64,000 nucleotides of DNA from Labia minor (lineage: Eukaryota; Arthropoda; Insecta; Dermaptera; Spongiphoridae). Every line of letters starts with the position of its first letter. Within the stretch, counting starts at the first letter, position 1. Both the position numbers and the translations under genes were made by a program. Shown here piece after piece: positions 50,350 through 59,906 of the stretch. Location of the stretch: the NCBI GenBank assembly GCA_963082975.1, contig OY720346.1, positions 44,121,296-44,185,295 on the forward strand, written 5' to 3'. Under the pieces are notes generated by a model. The model was not told the DNA's origin. It was given only the letters and a program-made list of their open reading frames with translations, and ran no database searches.

Positions 50350-50942
50350 GCTGGAGTGTCTCCACATGACTATCTCGCAATTTGAATTGGATTAAATAAC
50401 ATAATATATTATATTTAAATTAAATTTAATTAATTATAAATTATAAATAATAAATATTAAACCAGCGCATGTTTGGCTTTTTATTGATGGCACCATGGCA
50501 CGTGTTGGCGCGTGAGATTTGCAGTGTTAAAAAATTAATTCTGGTACTTTCAGCAATTCAATCAAGCTGAAATTCTATATATAGCAGTTTTATACAATTA
50601 TTAATCATGTGAAAAATTATCAAACATATATTTTTATTTTTACGGTTACTTTAGAGGAAAAAAAATCAAAACGTTGAAGGTAATGACCCTCTTCCGGTTG
50701 AGCTACATTTCTCAAAAGTTGATAGAAAACTATGAATTTTGAATAATGTCCATGTACCAAATTTCATCATTCTAGCTCAAACCGTTTTTGCGTAATCTTG
50801 TCTACATACATACACACACACAGACATTTTTCTCAACCTTAGTGAAAATGATTCAGGAACCTTCAAAACGTATAAAAACATCAAAATCTCAACATCGAAA
50901 ATTTTCATGATCGCAATACTATCTCTGGCGAGATAGTAAAAA
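50350..50942 (+). mobile_element. Hairpin-ended repeat, family H1, best copy
   Basis: It starts CTGGAGTGTCTCCACATG, with ACTATCTCGC at 50,369-50,378. It ends with the perfect hairpin ACTATCTCTGGCGAGATAGT (50,918-50,937) followed by AAAA. GCGAGATAGT at the end is the exact reverse complement of ACTATCTCGC near the start. It shares its whole length with 31.98-32.53 kb. There is no coding frame. Short inner inverted repeats plus a 3' hairpin and no target duplication fit a non-autonomous Helentron (HINE-like), as inference. Confidence 0.7.
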
Positions 50943-51488
50943 TAACGTAGTGGAAAAAAGGCGGAGTTTTGTACCAATTTTGGACTGCGCACATAGTATT
51001 TTTAATTTATTAACTTGTCTTTTAAATACAAATTAATTATTATCTTTAAATAGATAAGGAATGTTTTTAAAAGCCCTGGTTCAAAAATCATTATATTTTA
51101 TAAATATTCATTTCTATTTTATATTAAAAGATTATGTTAAATTATGTCAATTATTAGAAGAAATTAAGGGATTTTTTAGATATGATGCTAATTATCTCCT
51201 CTCTTTAAAAAAAATTTAAATATAAATTTATTGCTAAATGTATTACATATTATCAACAAAGACCTTAAATTCATTAATAACATTAAATATTTACATTATC
51301 TAATTAGTTTAATTTTCAGATGTGTTGATTTAACAATTTGTTGTTATCATATACGCATACTATTTAATTATCTATATATTCAGTTTTTAATGAGAGTAAG
51401 TATGTCGTATAGTTAATTGTCGTGATACTTTAATTTTAACTTTATTTCAAATTGTCGTATCACTATTTTTGAGTTTAAGTAAGAAGTG

Positions 51489-51515
51489 TATAAAAGACGT
51501 AAAGTGAATGTCAGT
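51489..51515 (+). promoter_or_regulatory. TATA box and initiator upstream of the HARBI1-like gene
   Basis: TATAAAAG at 51,489-51,496 and TCAGTG at 51,511-51,516 are about 24 bases apart, a little short of the usual spacing. The start codon is 108 bases further on. This is consistent with a core promoter either carried by the transposon or recruited by a host gene. Confidence 0.4.
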
Positions 51516-51623
51516 GGTTACTAACAACATAACCTTAAAATATTCAGTTCTTTGACGTATGTGTGTATCTAGCTATTTTTAATACTTATATCAAATATAT
51601 ACTAGTAAAATATTATATATAAA

Positions 51624-52757
51624 ATGGAAAGAGAAGTGCACGAGTTTATGCAATATTATATAAATAGTATATTGAGTGAGCGTGATTTTCAATTTGTTTT
51701 GCAAAGTTATGCAGTATTGCAAAATGAGAAAACTATTAAAGTACGCTCAAATAAAGGCTTGTTCAACCTCGAAATAATGGATGAAGAACAAGTTAAATTA
51801 AATTTCCGATTTAAAAAAAAAGATCTAGATGTGTTAAAAAACGCATTGAAAATCCCTGACGTTATTGAATTTAAATCCGGTTGCAGAGTGCAAGGCCTTA
51901 TTGCACTCTGTATTCTACTAAAACGGCTTTCATATCCTAACCGCCTAAAAGATTTAGAAGATATGTTTGGGATGTGTTATTCTAGTATTAGCGAAATAAT
52001 CACATGGATGATTCAATTTATTTCGGACAGCCATGGACATTTGCTACAAGACATTGGGAACATTTCGTGGTTAAATCAAGACAAATTAAATAATTACTGC
52101 TCTGTAAGTTCATATTTTTATCTATCTATATGTTATAATTCTAAATAGAATAGCATATTTTTTAATATCTAATTTATAAATTTATTTTAGGCCATTTCCG
52201 ATTCAAGAAATGCTCCACTTACATCTTGTTGGGGTTTCATTGAAGGCACACCCAGAAGAATATGCCGCCCACAAAAAAATCAACAAGATTACTTTAGTGA
52301 ACATAAGCGATTCCACTGTGTGAAATACCAATCCATCTTGGCTCCTGATGGATTAATTAAAAATTTACAGGGATCATTTAAAGGAAAAAGACATGATGCA
52401 GGTATATTTAGAGAAAGTCGGATCTATGAACAGTTGATTAGGCTACATCAATTTGGATCCAATTATGTTATTTATAGGGATCCCACCTATCCCATTTCGG
52501 ATGTTTTGATATCGCTATTTCGTGGAGCCAGTGTTAATATTCATCAACAAATGTTTAACTCTAAAATGAGTACAGTCCGGCAAGCGGTCGAATGGGGTTT
52601 TCAAAAAATATGTACATTATTTACATTTGTGGATTTTCATAAGAATCAAAAATTACTATTACAAGATGTAACTGGCATGTATAAAGTTGCTACTTTACTT
52701 ACTAACTGCCACACTTGTTTATACGGGGGAGTCAGACATCACAATATTTTAATATAG
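51624..52757 (+). CDS. HARBI1-like PIF/Harbinger transposase (DDE_Tnp_4)
   Basis: Two exons (51624-52103 and 52191-52757), with donor GTAAGT and acceptor TTTTAG, give 348 residues, nearly the length of vertebrate HARBI1. The N-terminal half has the helical FRFKKKDLDVLKNAL and a DLEDMFGMCYSSISEII helix-turn-helix. The catalytic domain keeps D257 (YRDPTYP) and E294 (AVEWGFQKI) with family spacing. It also keeps KYQSILAPDG, KGKRHDAGIF and a WGFIEGTPRRICRP block. In that block Glu178 stands where the first catalytic Asp of IDGT is expected. Both exons are open. No PIF terminal repeats or 3-bp duplication were found, and no Myb-like partner gene is present. It may be a recently dead transposon or a domesticated gene. 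Confidence 0.85.
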
Positions 52758-53559
52758 ATCCACCATTATTAGAGGAATATTTAAATTAAATTAAAATTAA
52801 ATATTATTTAATGTAAACATTTATTTATATTGTATAAAATATTATTATAAAATCATAACATGTTTTTAAATTTTAATAAATTTATTTATATATATATATT
52901 GTATATTTTTTAATATTATATTATAATCAAATAATCATATAGTTTATAAAACAGTATATATATATATATTATTTAATATTATTTATTTTTTATATAATAT
53001 TATTTTTATTTTAATCAAATAAATTTATTTAATTTATAAAACAAATATATTATTTTAATTTGTTTATGAGTGGACAAGCCGAAACAAAATAAAATATTGT
53101 TGAGCCTATCGGATCACCTGTGCCACTAGTGAAGGAGTTAAAAAAAGAATTCTCAACTCTTTTTCACACGGGGAGTAAACTAAAATTATTTGGGGAAGGA
53201 ACCCTGAAATAAACTTCACCAAAGAGTGCAGTACGTTTGACTATTAGTGCTTAAGCGATTCGCCTTGGAGAACCAAGATCGGAAAGAAATAATAATAAAT
53301 CAAATTAATCAAAATATCCGATGCTAACATATGGATCTGCAAAGGAAAGATTAGATTCACTTTTTTACAAATTAAAGAAAAAGGTTCGTTGCCACGTTAT
53401 CATATTTAATGAAAAGAAAATTAATATATAGTAAAAATAAAAAAATGAAATTGATATAAAATTAAAAGGAGAGAATCATTAAAATTTACAAATTAAATAT
53501 AAAAAATAAAAATGAATAAATGCTAGCTAATGCTCAGCTAAAACAAAACAAGTTTACAA
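52758..53559. other. AT-rich DNA and an unassigned GC-richer patch
   Basis: To 53,050 it is A/T-rich with (TA)n. From about 53,059 to 53,300 the sequence is less A/T-rich (GAGTGGACAAGCCG, GGATCACCTGTGCC, GATTCGCCTTGGAGAACC) and resembles transposon untranslated sequence, but I cannot name it. Confidence 0.4.

Positions 53560-53596
<37 letters not shown>
53560..53596. repeat. (AAT)n tract
   Basis: About 12 TAA/AAT units. This is the first of three such tracts that bound successive retroelement pieces (also near 54,071-54,094 and 54,611-54,635). Confidence 0.9.
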
Positions 53597-54094
53597 GACC
53601 GGATATTGTTCTAATAAATAAAGAGATGAAATTAGGATATATAATTGATATAGCAGTACCGCTTTCTGAAAATATAAGGAAGACCGAGTGTACTAAAGTG
53701 ACTAAGTATGAAAACCTTTCCTTAGAGATAAAGAATATATGGAAACTAGACAAAGTGGAAATATATTCTTTTGTAATATCCGTAGAAGGTATAGTCACAA
53801 AAAATTTCCAGAAGAACTTGGAAAAGCTCGAGCTCCCGATTAACATCTTAAAAGAGGGACAAAAAGCGATAATTTTATAAAGCTGCCATATTGTCAGAAA
53901 ATTCTTGAATGCATAGTCTCAAATTATTCGATAGGTTAATAAAAAACAAGAACAGAACTGTGAGGGCCAGGGTGAAGTCTCTTTCCACACAGTCCGAGCC
54001 TAATCCCACACCATCTAAGGGATAGGTGAATATTTCCAGCATTTATGCTGAGAAAGTGCGCTCAAATCGGATAATAATAATAATAATAATAATA
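53597..54094 (+). pseudogene. Non-LTR retrotransposon C-terminus, 3' UTR and (AAT)n tail
   Basis: A frame of about 94 codons (53,597-53,880) begins RPDIVLINKEMKLGYIIDIA and ends KEGQKAIIL. The arrangement PDIV ... IIDIAVP, then a long helix, then a VISVEGIVTK block is the usual C-terminal end of a group of LINEs, possibly the PD-(D/E)XK endonuclease tail seen in R2-like elements. About 190 bases of non-coding sequence and an (AAT)n tract follow as the 3' end. The 5' part is missing. Confidence 0.5.
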
Positions 54095-54635
54095 GGGGCA
54101 GCATGGCTGAGTGGGTAGAGTACGAGATTTCTACACAGGAAGCCTGAGTTCGAATCCCAGCATAGAACTCAAGATTACATATTTATTTAATTTAATAATA
54201 ATAAAAATATAAAAAAATTTAATTCAATTTAACATCGGCTGCCCCAGCTCCAGGAACTGACAAGCCCTGGTTCTACAAAGCCTGCTCCGGCAGGATAACC
54301 TCAAAACAAGCAACCATGAATCGTGATAGAATATCCAGATAATTGCTCTTCAAGAGACAAGATTCACGGTTGAAAAATACAATGGACTATAAGAACTATC
54401 GCATATTCAAGAGCAAGACGGCCAAGCGAATTGGAAGAGGTTTACCACTTCTTTACCACTTCTGGGCGTGGCGTTCATTGTGAACAAGAAGATCATCGAT
54501 TCAATATTAGAAGTCAATGCCATCAGCAATCGCATCATGACCATGAGGATGCGATGCGCTTCTAAAAATTTATAGGAGCTTTGCGTGATCCAAGACGGTC
54601 CATACGCAATTAATAATAATAATAATAATAATAAC
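54095..54635 (+). mobile_element. tRNA-headed chimera carrying a LINE endonuclease fragment
   Basis: The head (54,095-54,165) resembles a tRNA. Its A-box is TGGCTGAGTGG (54,104-54,114) and its B-box is GAGTTCGAATCCC (54,146-54,158). A (TAA)-rich linker follows. At 54,325-54,570 there is sequence that reads, in shifting frames, as the start of an endonuclease (IIALQETRFTVE, then a GVAFIVNKKIID segment). The unit ends in (AAT)n at 54,611-54,635. A SINE that captured or fused with a LINE 5' region would explain this, as would two insertions. The tRNA head is not a functional tRNA by eye. Confidence 0.5.
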
Positions 54636-54950
54636 TCAACACAGTTTAAAAACCAAACACGTGGTTAACAAAAAATTCACAGCCAAAAGCCAAAAACGTG
54701 TAAACGATATCCAAGTCCAAAATGCAAGTGAAGAGAACGCCTCTCCGAAGCTCATGGCAGAAGCCTTGAACCCAACATCAACAAAAAAAGCAAGGTGATT
54801 GGCTGTGAGGGGTCATGTGACCCGTTTGCAAAGTCAAAACAGCTACTGAACACACTACGTAGTTGAATATAAATATATAAAAAAAAAACTTATAAAACTT
54901 ATACAAAAACAAATTGATATTAAATAAATCTAAATCAGGGAGAGGCTTTA
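54636..54950. other. Unassigned transposon-like spacer
   Basis: The sequence between the (AAT)n tract and the hAT remnant is less A/T-rich (near 54,700-54,860). It has a frame resembling basic ORF1 sequence (KLMAEALNPTSTKKA), which is too short to assign. Confidence 0.3.
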
Positions 54951-56737
54951 ACAATGAGCAGTCAACAACTGATTTGTTTGATTTTGTGTATTCAAAAGCA
55001 TTTCAAATTTTTTTTCTTCCGACGTAATTCTACGTTCTTCCAAGTCATATAAGATTTCACATATAATAGCTCAAAATGCGAAACCTCATAATATTGGAGA
55101 GAAATTATTATTACGGGTTATAAAGGAAGTTCTTACCATGACTTCAGCAGATCCAGCCAATATTTTGTCAATGATTCCATTAAGTAATGATACCATATCA
55201 AGAAGGATTAATGAAATGGTCAATGATGTTGAAAATCAACTAACTGCGGATCTCCAAACACGAGAGTTCACTATACAGTTGGATACAGTAGTGTACGGGA
55301 TAGTGATGCAATATTAATGGCTTATGTTAGGTACATTTAGTCACTGATACGAAAGGCACATCAATATATGAATGTTTTAAAACGTATTTTGATGAAAAAC
55401 AAATTCCTTTGAAAAATATATTGGCCTGTGCAACGGATGGTGCCCCTTCGATGGTAGGACGTCATCGTGGTTTTATAACCATGTTGAAGGAAGAAAATCC
55501 AAATATCTTTACAAATTGTATAATTCATAAGCAACACTTGGTTGCCAAATCCATTGGCGGTAGATTACATGAAACAATGAATTTAGTAAAATCAATAATT
55601 AACAAAATAAAAGCACATCCACTTAATGATAGATTATTTCGGCAACTTTGCCATGAAAATGATGAAGAATATGAGCGCCTATTATTACACACGGAGGTAA
55701 GGTGGCTATCTAAAGGAAGTTGCCTCAGAAGAATGTTCAACTTATTTGATACAGTCATTAGTTATTTAGAATCAACAAATTATAATTTCCAATCTGTTTT
55801 AAAGAGTGACATAGCTTATTTGGCAGATATATATGCAAAAATAAATGAATTACTTTTGAAACTGCAAGAAAACCCATATTTAAAGAAAAAAGTTTAATTA
55901 TTGGTTTTATAAATAAATTAAGTCTCTATAAAAATAACATGGGTAGAAAAGATTTTTCTTTATTTCCCTGTTTAAGTAATATAAATGTACAGGACGAAAA
56001 TATTGCAGTTTATTATAAGCATTTGGAAAGCCTAATTGTAAATATAAAACTTCGGTTTAAAGATGTTGAAAATATTCTTATTCCTGATTGGGTTATTAAT
56101 CCATTTAGTGCTGATCCTACTAATGCTCCTTCGCACATTCAAGAAATATTAATAGATTTGCAGGCAAATGTAGAAGCGAAACATTCATTTGAACATAGTA
56201 CTTTAGAAGAATTTTGGATAAAAATTAGCAGTACTAACACATTTCAGAGACTATGGATAGAAATAAGACTATTAATCATGGCATTTCCAACGTCATACCT
56301 AGTGGAAAAGGGTTTTAGTGCGCTTTCTCAAATGCTGACTAAGCAAAGAAATCGCCTCAACATTTGCCAACAAGGTGACTTAAGATTATATCTGTCAAAA
56401 TTAGAACCCAATATTATTAAACTTTGTCAAGATCCAACCTCAAGGTTCTCATTAAAATTTCATTTAGTTTATTATTTCTTTGTTATGTTAAAATTAAAAC
56501 ATATTACTTTATGTATCTTACTTTTTTTGTAAATTAAATTAAATTTATAACTAATAAATGTTATTCTACTATTGTTCCCTTCAAATTTCTTTGTATATAT
56601 CTTACTAACGCCTAATGTAATTTACCTTATATTAGGGATTATCGTACAATTTTTATCAGTTAAAATTTATAGGGGGGCGAATTAAGAAGCGGGTCTTACA
56701 AAGGGGGCGTTTGGTCAAAAAAGGTTGAGAAACACTG
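54951..56737 (+). pseudogene. ZBED-like hAT transposase relic
   Basis: Three blocks in order encode a hAT transposase of the ZBED5/SCAND3-like group. The first (from ~55,040) has HNIGEKLLLRVIKEVL, SNDTISRRINEM and an IQLD segment. The second (55,409-55,897) has the CATDGAPSM motif and LLHTEVRWLSKGSCLRRMF. The third (55,939-56,532) holds the C-terminal dimerisation region (FPTSYLVEKGFSALSQML, NRLNICQQGDLRLYL). At least three frame breaks or stops separate them, and the N-terminal BED finger is lost. The 3' end carries a hAT-type terminal repeat, read inversely as CAGTGTTTCTCAACC, ending at 56,737. The 5' terminal repeat was not found. Confidence 0.85.
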
Positions 56738-57272
56738 GTCTAAACCAACATAAATCTGAATTAGAAATTTTTCTTGAAGTTCAGAAGATAGATGTTCGCT
56801 TGATATCGGAGACCCATTTCACAAAAAAAAATTCAAGTATTCAAGACCTACCATACCTACCATCCCTCTAACAAGGCTAAAGAAGGTGCAGCAGTTATAA
56901 TTCGTGAAAATATTAAACATTATGAAGAACCTAAATATTCTAGTGAAAGCATTCAAACTGCATCAGTTAAAATGTTCTCTAGTCGATACAAGTTTTTAGT
57001 AACATCAGTGTATAGTCGAACAAGACACAACATTAAATGTAATGAATATATTAAATTTTTTCATACCTTGGGAAATTAATTTATTGTTGGCGGGGATTTT
57101 AATGCTAAAAACACGCATTGGAGTAGCAGATTTTCCCTGCCGAAAGGGAGAGAACTCTATCAAGCTGGAAGGTCATTAAAATGTGAATTTTTATCAATTA
57201 TTGGCCTTCTGACCCTAACACCCTGATGTCATTGATATTTTTATTGTAACAGGTTTATCAGTAAACTACATG
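56738..57272 (+). pseudogene. Jockey-type LINE endonuclease fragment
   Basis: It encodes the exonuclease-endonuclease-phosphatase domain of a Jockey-clade ORF2 in more than one frame. The blocks are IDVRLISETHFT, KEGAAVIIREN, the catalytic block IVGGDFNAKNTHWSSR and KGRELYQAG, with a VIDIFIV-like segment at about 57,230. Neither ORF1 nor reverse transcriptase is present. It starts exactly at the hAT end, so the hAT appears to have inserted into this LINE. It ends against the opposite-strand LINE piece. Confidence 0.7.
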
Positions 57273-58066
57273 TACACACATCTTCTATATTTGCCATTTC
57301 TGAACCTTTTTTTTTGGTCTCTTGAATCGCCATGATGTCTATCTCATATCTTTTCAACTCACTTATTAGCTCTTTGAGACTTCCCTCTGTGAATGTGCCA
57401 CGCACATTCCACGTTCCAATTGCCATTCCATTTCCATTTCTCCCCCCCCCCCTCCCCTCTCCGCTCTCTTGTCTTCTCCTTAACTGACATGGGGGAGTTT
57501 ATCCTATTCGGTCCCTTCCCCCGCCCGTTACCTGTTTTTTTTAGGCCATGAGGCTTTTTCTTCTCAAATCTTCCCTCGGTACCATTCCACACCCAGTCCT
57601 CTGCATCAATTGTTAATCTCTGATAGCCTACTCTCACAGTCTTCCACTCCTCTCTTGCTTCCTTTGCCTTTCTTTTTATATTAATTTGAGCCCATCTCTC
57701 TCTTCTGCTCAGATCATCATTTATATAAATCCTTTCTCCCAACCTCTTTCTTAGGTTATGTTCATTTTTTATAACCTTCTCCTTATCCTCCTGATTGTGT
57801 AATTCGGCCAAGCATATTTTCTCGCCCAACTTTCTTATACTCTTAACTGCTATCTCCACTCCCAGATCCTTTTTTAAAAACCCTTCCACCTCTTTTTGGA
57901 GTGATTCTTCTTCTTTTGCCCTCATCCCCCTCACTTGAATTATAATGTTATTCGCTCTTTTCTCTCTTTTGAGCCTATCCACTTCTCTGATTACTTCTTC
58001 CAATTTTTTCAGAATAGACATATTTACTTCTTTCATTTGCCTATTTTCCTCTCTTAGCTCTTCCAT
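57273..58066 (-). pseudogene. LINE 5' part: ORF1 and start of endonuclease
   Basis: The minus strand has a 235-residue ORF1 (58,066 down to 57,359). A coiled-coil N-terminus (EELREENRQMKEVNMSILKK) leads to an RRM-like/CTD region (NNIIIQVRGM, GERIYINDDLSRRERWAQ) and a basic tail. ORF2 overlaps it in another frame and begins MAIGTWNVRGTFTEG with AIQETK, the first endonuclease motifs. It breaks off near 57,275 where Jockey sequence begins. The L1-like ORF1 layout is complete and open, while ORF2 keeps only ~50 codons. Confidence 0.75.
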
Positions 58067-58480
58067 CTAGACAAGGCTAGAAACAAAAAAAACAGAAATA
58101 AAGTTTGAGGATTTAAAAATATTTTTGACTTGATAAAACAGTAAAATAATTTCTGTTTTTTTTCATTAGATATAGATAAATTTTATACTACGTATATAAA
58201 AAGAAAGAATATTCAAATCAAATAATAATAATTTAACATAAATATGAAGAAAATATTTTATTAAGTTAGTTAAAATGAGAACTTGTAGAATAAATTAAAT
58301 AATTGAAATGATACCTGAATAATAGAATAAAAATTTAAAAATTTTAATAATTCTTTGTGTGACAGAATTGCTTTAATTATTAATATTATATTCATTGTCG
58401 TAAATGTATCAAGACCTTCACTGAGTCTGTGAAGCCTGAACAATCTCAAAAAATCGGTTCATTATTGTAGTGATAAGTGT
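58067..58480. other. AT-rich spacer
   Basis: A/T-rich sequence with no frame or element recognised between the LINE piece and the hAT target duplication. Confidence 0.6.
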
Positions 58481-58630
58481 TGCTTATCCAGGGATGGGCA
58501 AGTTACTCGATTTTGAGTAATCAGATACCAAATACCAATTACTTCAGATTTGTGTAACGAAATACAAGATACCAATTACGTATTTGAAATACATTGAAAA
58601 TACCAATTACATTCAAATTTTCCCTTGATT

Positions 58631-59720
58631 TTAATTCTTTTTTTGTGGGGGGGGGGGGGTAATTCTGGAATGAATGAACCCCGCAAATGAAAACAATCTT
58701 TCAACCGGGGAAGAAGAACAAAGATGTGTATTAAATATTATAAATAATTCTTTTATTAAAGGATAATTGTTCAAAGAAGTAAAATGTTTGCTCTTATCAT
58801 TAAAATAGGGTACAATTTCTAAGTCCATCTTTGAGTCCATTTTATCTTCTGGTGAGCTCAATAAAACAAGAATGTTGTCTTCCTCATCACTATTAGATGA
58901 AGAGTTGTCATTATTATTTATGCATTCTTTAAATTGTTTTGAGGCATTTATACATAAATTATAAATTCTTTTTTTTTCACTTTCACGTGTATTTGTTAAC
59001 CATCTTAATTTAAAAGTTGGATGTAAACATGTAGCCAAAATGGCTTCGTTTACTTCAGGAGATAATTGAAAAAATAATTTAAATCTTCTTTCAAGAGCTT
59101 CTAATAAAGGTGAAATTAAATTACCAACATAGCGTAATCTCTCTGATTTTAAAGATTCAAGTTTAATCTTTAGCGAAATAAGTTGACCTGTGGCCAGGTC
59201 CGAACCGACCGACGGTTTGAAATAAATTAATTTCCAGCTACAGAAACAATTTCAAATAATTTTAATATATCTATTAATGTAATAAAAAACAGATATGAAT
59301 ATAACATAAATAGTTTTAATTTTATTTTATTTATAATATATATGTAAGACCAGGCTGTGACATCATGAATGGCTGGATGACGTCATATAATTTTAAATTA
59401 AGAAAAACCTATAAAGATGATTTTTCTCTAGGATAAAACCAATACAAAGTGAATTATTCGTGATATGTAAAAATCTCCACATGTGAAATTTGGTGTGAAA
59501 ACAATACCTCCCTTACTATCGTCGGTCGGTAAAAAGTGTTGGAATCAAATGACCATAATATGAATTATTTTCACCTTGCAAATGATCTAATGCCATTGCA
59601 ATAGGTTTCATTAAAATTATTATTTCGGATAAATAATCCAAATCACTATCTTTGAAAGACTTTAATTCTAGTTGTTTGCAAACAATATTAAGTTTATCTT
59701 TATATTTTAATAATTAAATC
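58631..59720 (-). pseudogene. hAT transposase C-terminal half, split by a repeat
   Basis: On the minus strand the upstream part (59,720-59,540) reads KIYKDKLNIVCKQLELKSFK, then DYLSEIIILMKPIAMALDHL and the YYGHLIPTL block. After the H2 insertion it resumes with a GQLISLKIKLESL segment. It then continues as a 135-residue open frame (59,038-58,631) with ATCLHPTFKLRWL and the dimerisation block YPLIKELFIIFNTHLCSSSP followed by VERLFSFAG. The frame ends in a G-run near 58,650, which removes the last part of the hATC domain. The N-terminal zinc finger and the first catalytic block are absent. Confidence 0.8.
59190..59535 (+). mobile_element. Hairpin-ended repeat, family H2, copy 2, inside hAT
   Basis: ACCGACCGACG (59,204-59,214) and CGTCGGTCGGT (59,520-59,530) are perfect inverted repeats near the two ends. 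The terminal TGATATGTAAAAATCTCCAC block and the GGTGTGAAAACAATACC block match 9,236-9,310. It interrupts the hAT coding sequence between PTL and the GQLIS segment without an obvious target duplication. It is shorter in the middle than the copy at 8.8 kb and is non-coding. Confidence 0.65.
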
Positions 59721-59906
59721 AAAATGAATCGTACAATGAGCTCCACCGGGTGGGTAGCTAAATTTCATAAGGCTGCAAATTTAAAAAAAAATGTATTTGG
59801 TATCGAAAATTTCAGATACCAATTACTTAAAACTGTAACGAAATACAAGATACCAATTACTCAGGGCTGTGCGTAACGAGTTACAAGATACCAATTACAA
59901 TTGTAA

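Noticed and set aside
54095-54165. A functional tRNA gene
   Set aside because: A and B boxes are present, but the acceptor and anticodon arms do not pair convincingly, and the block continues into repeat sequence.
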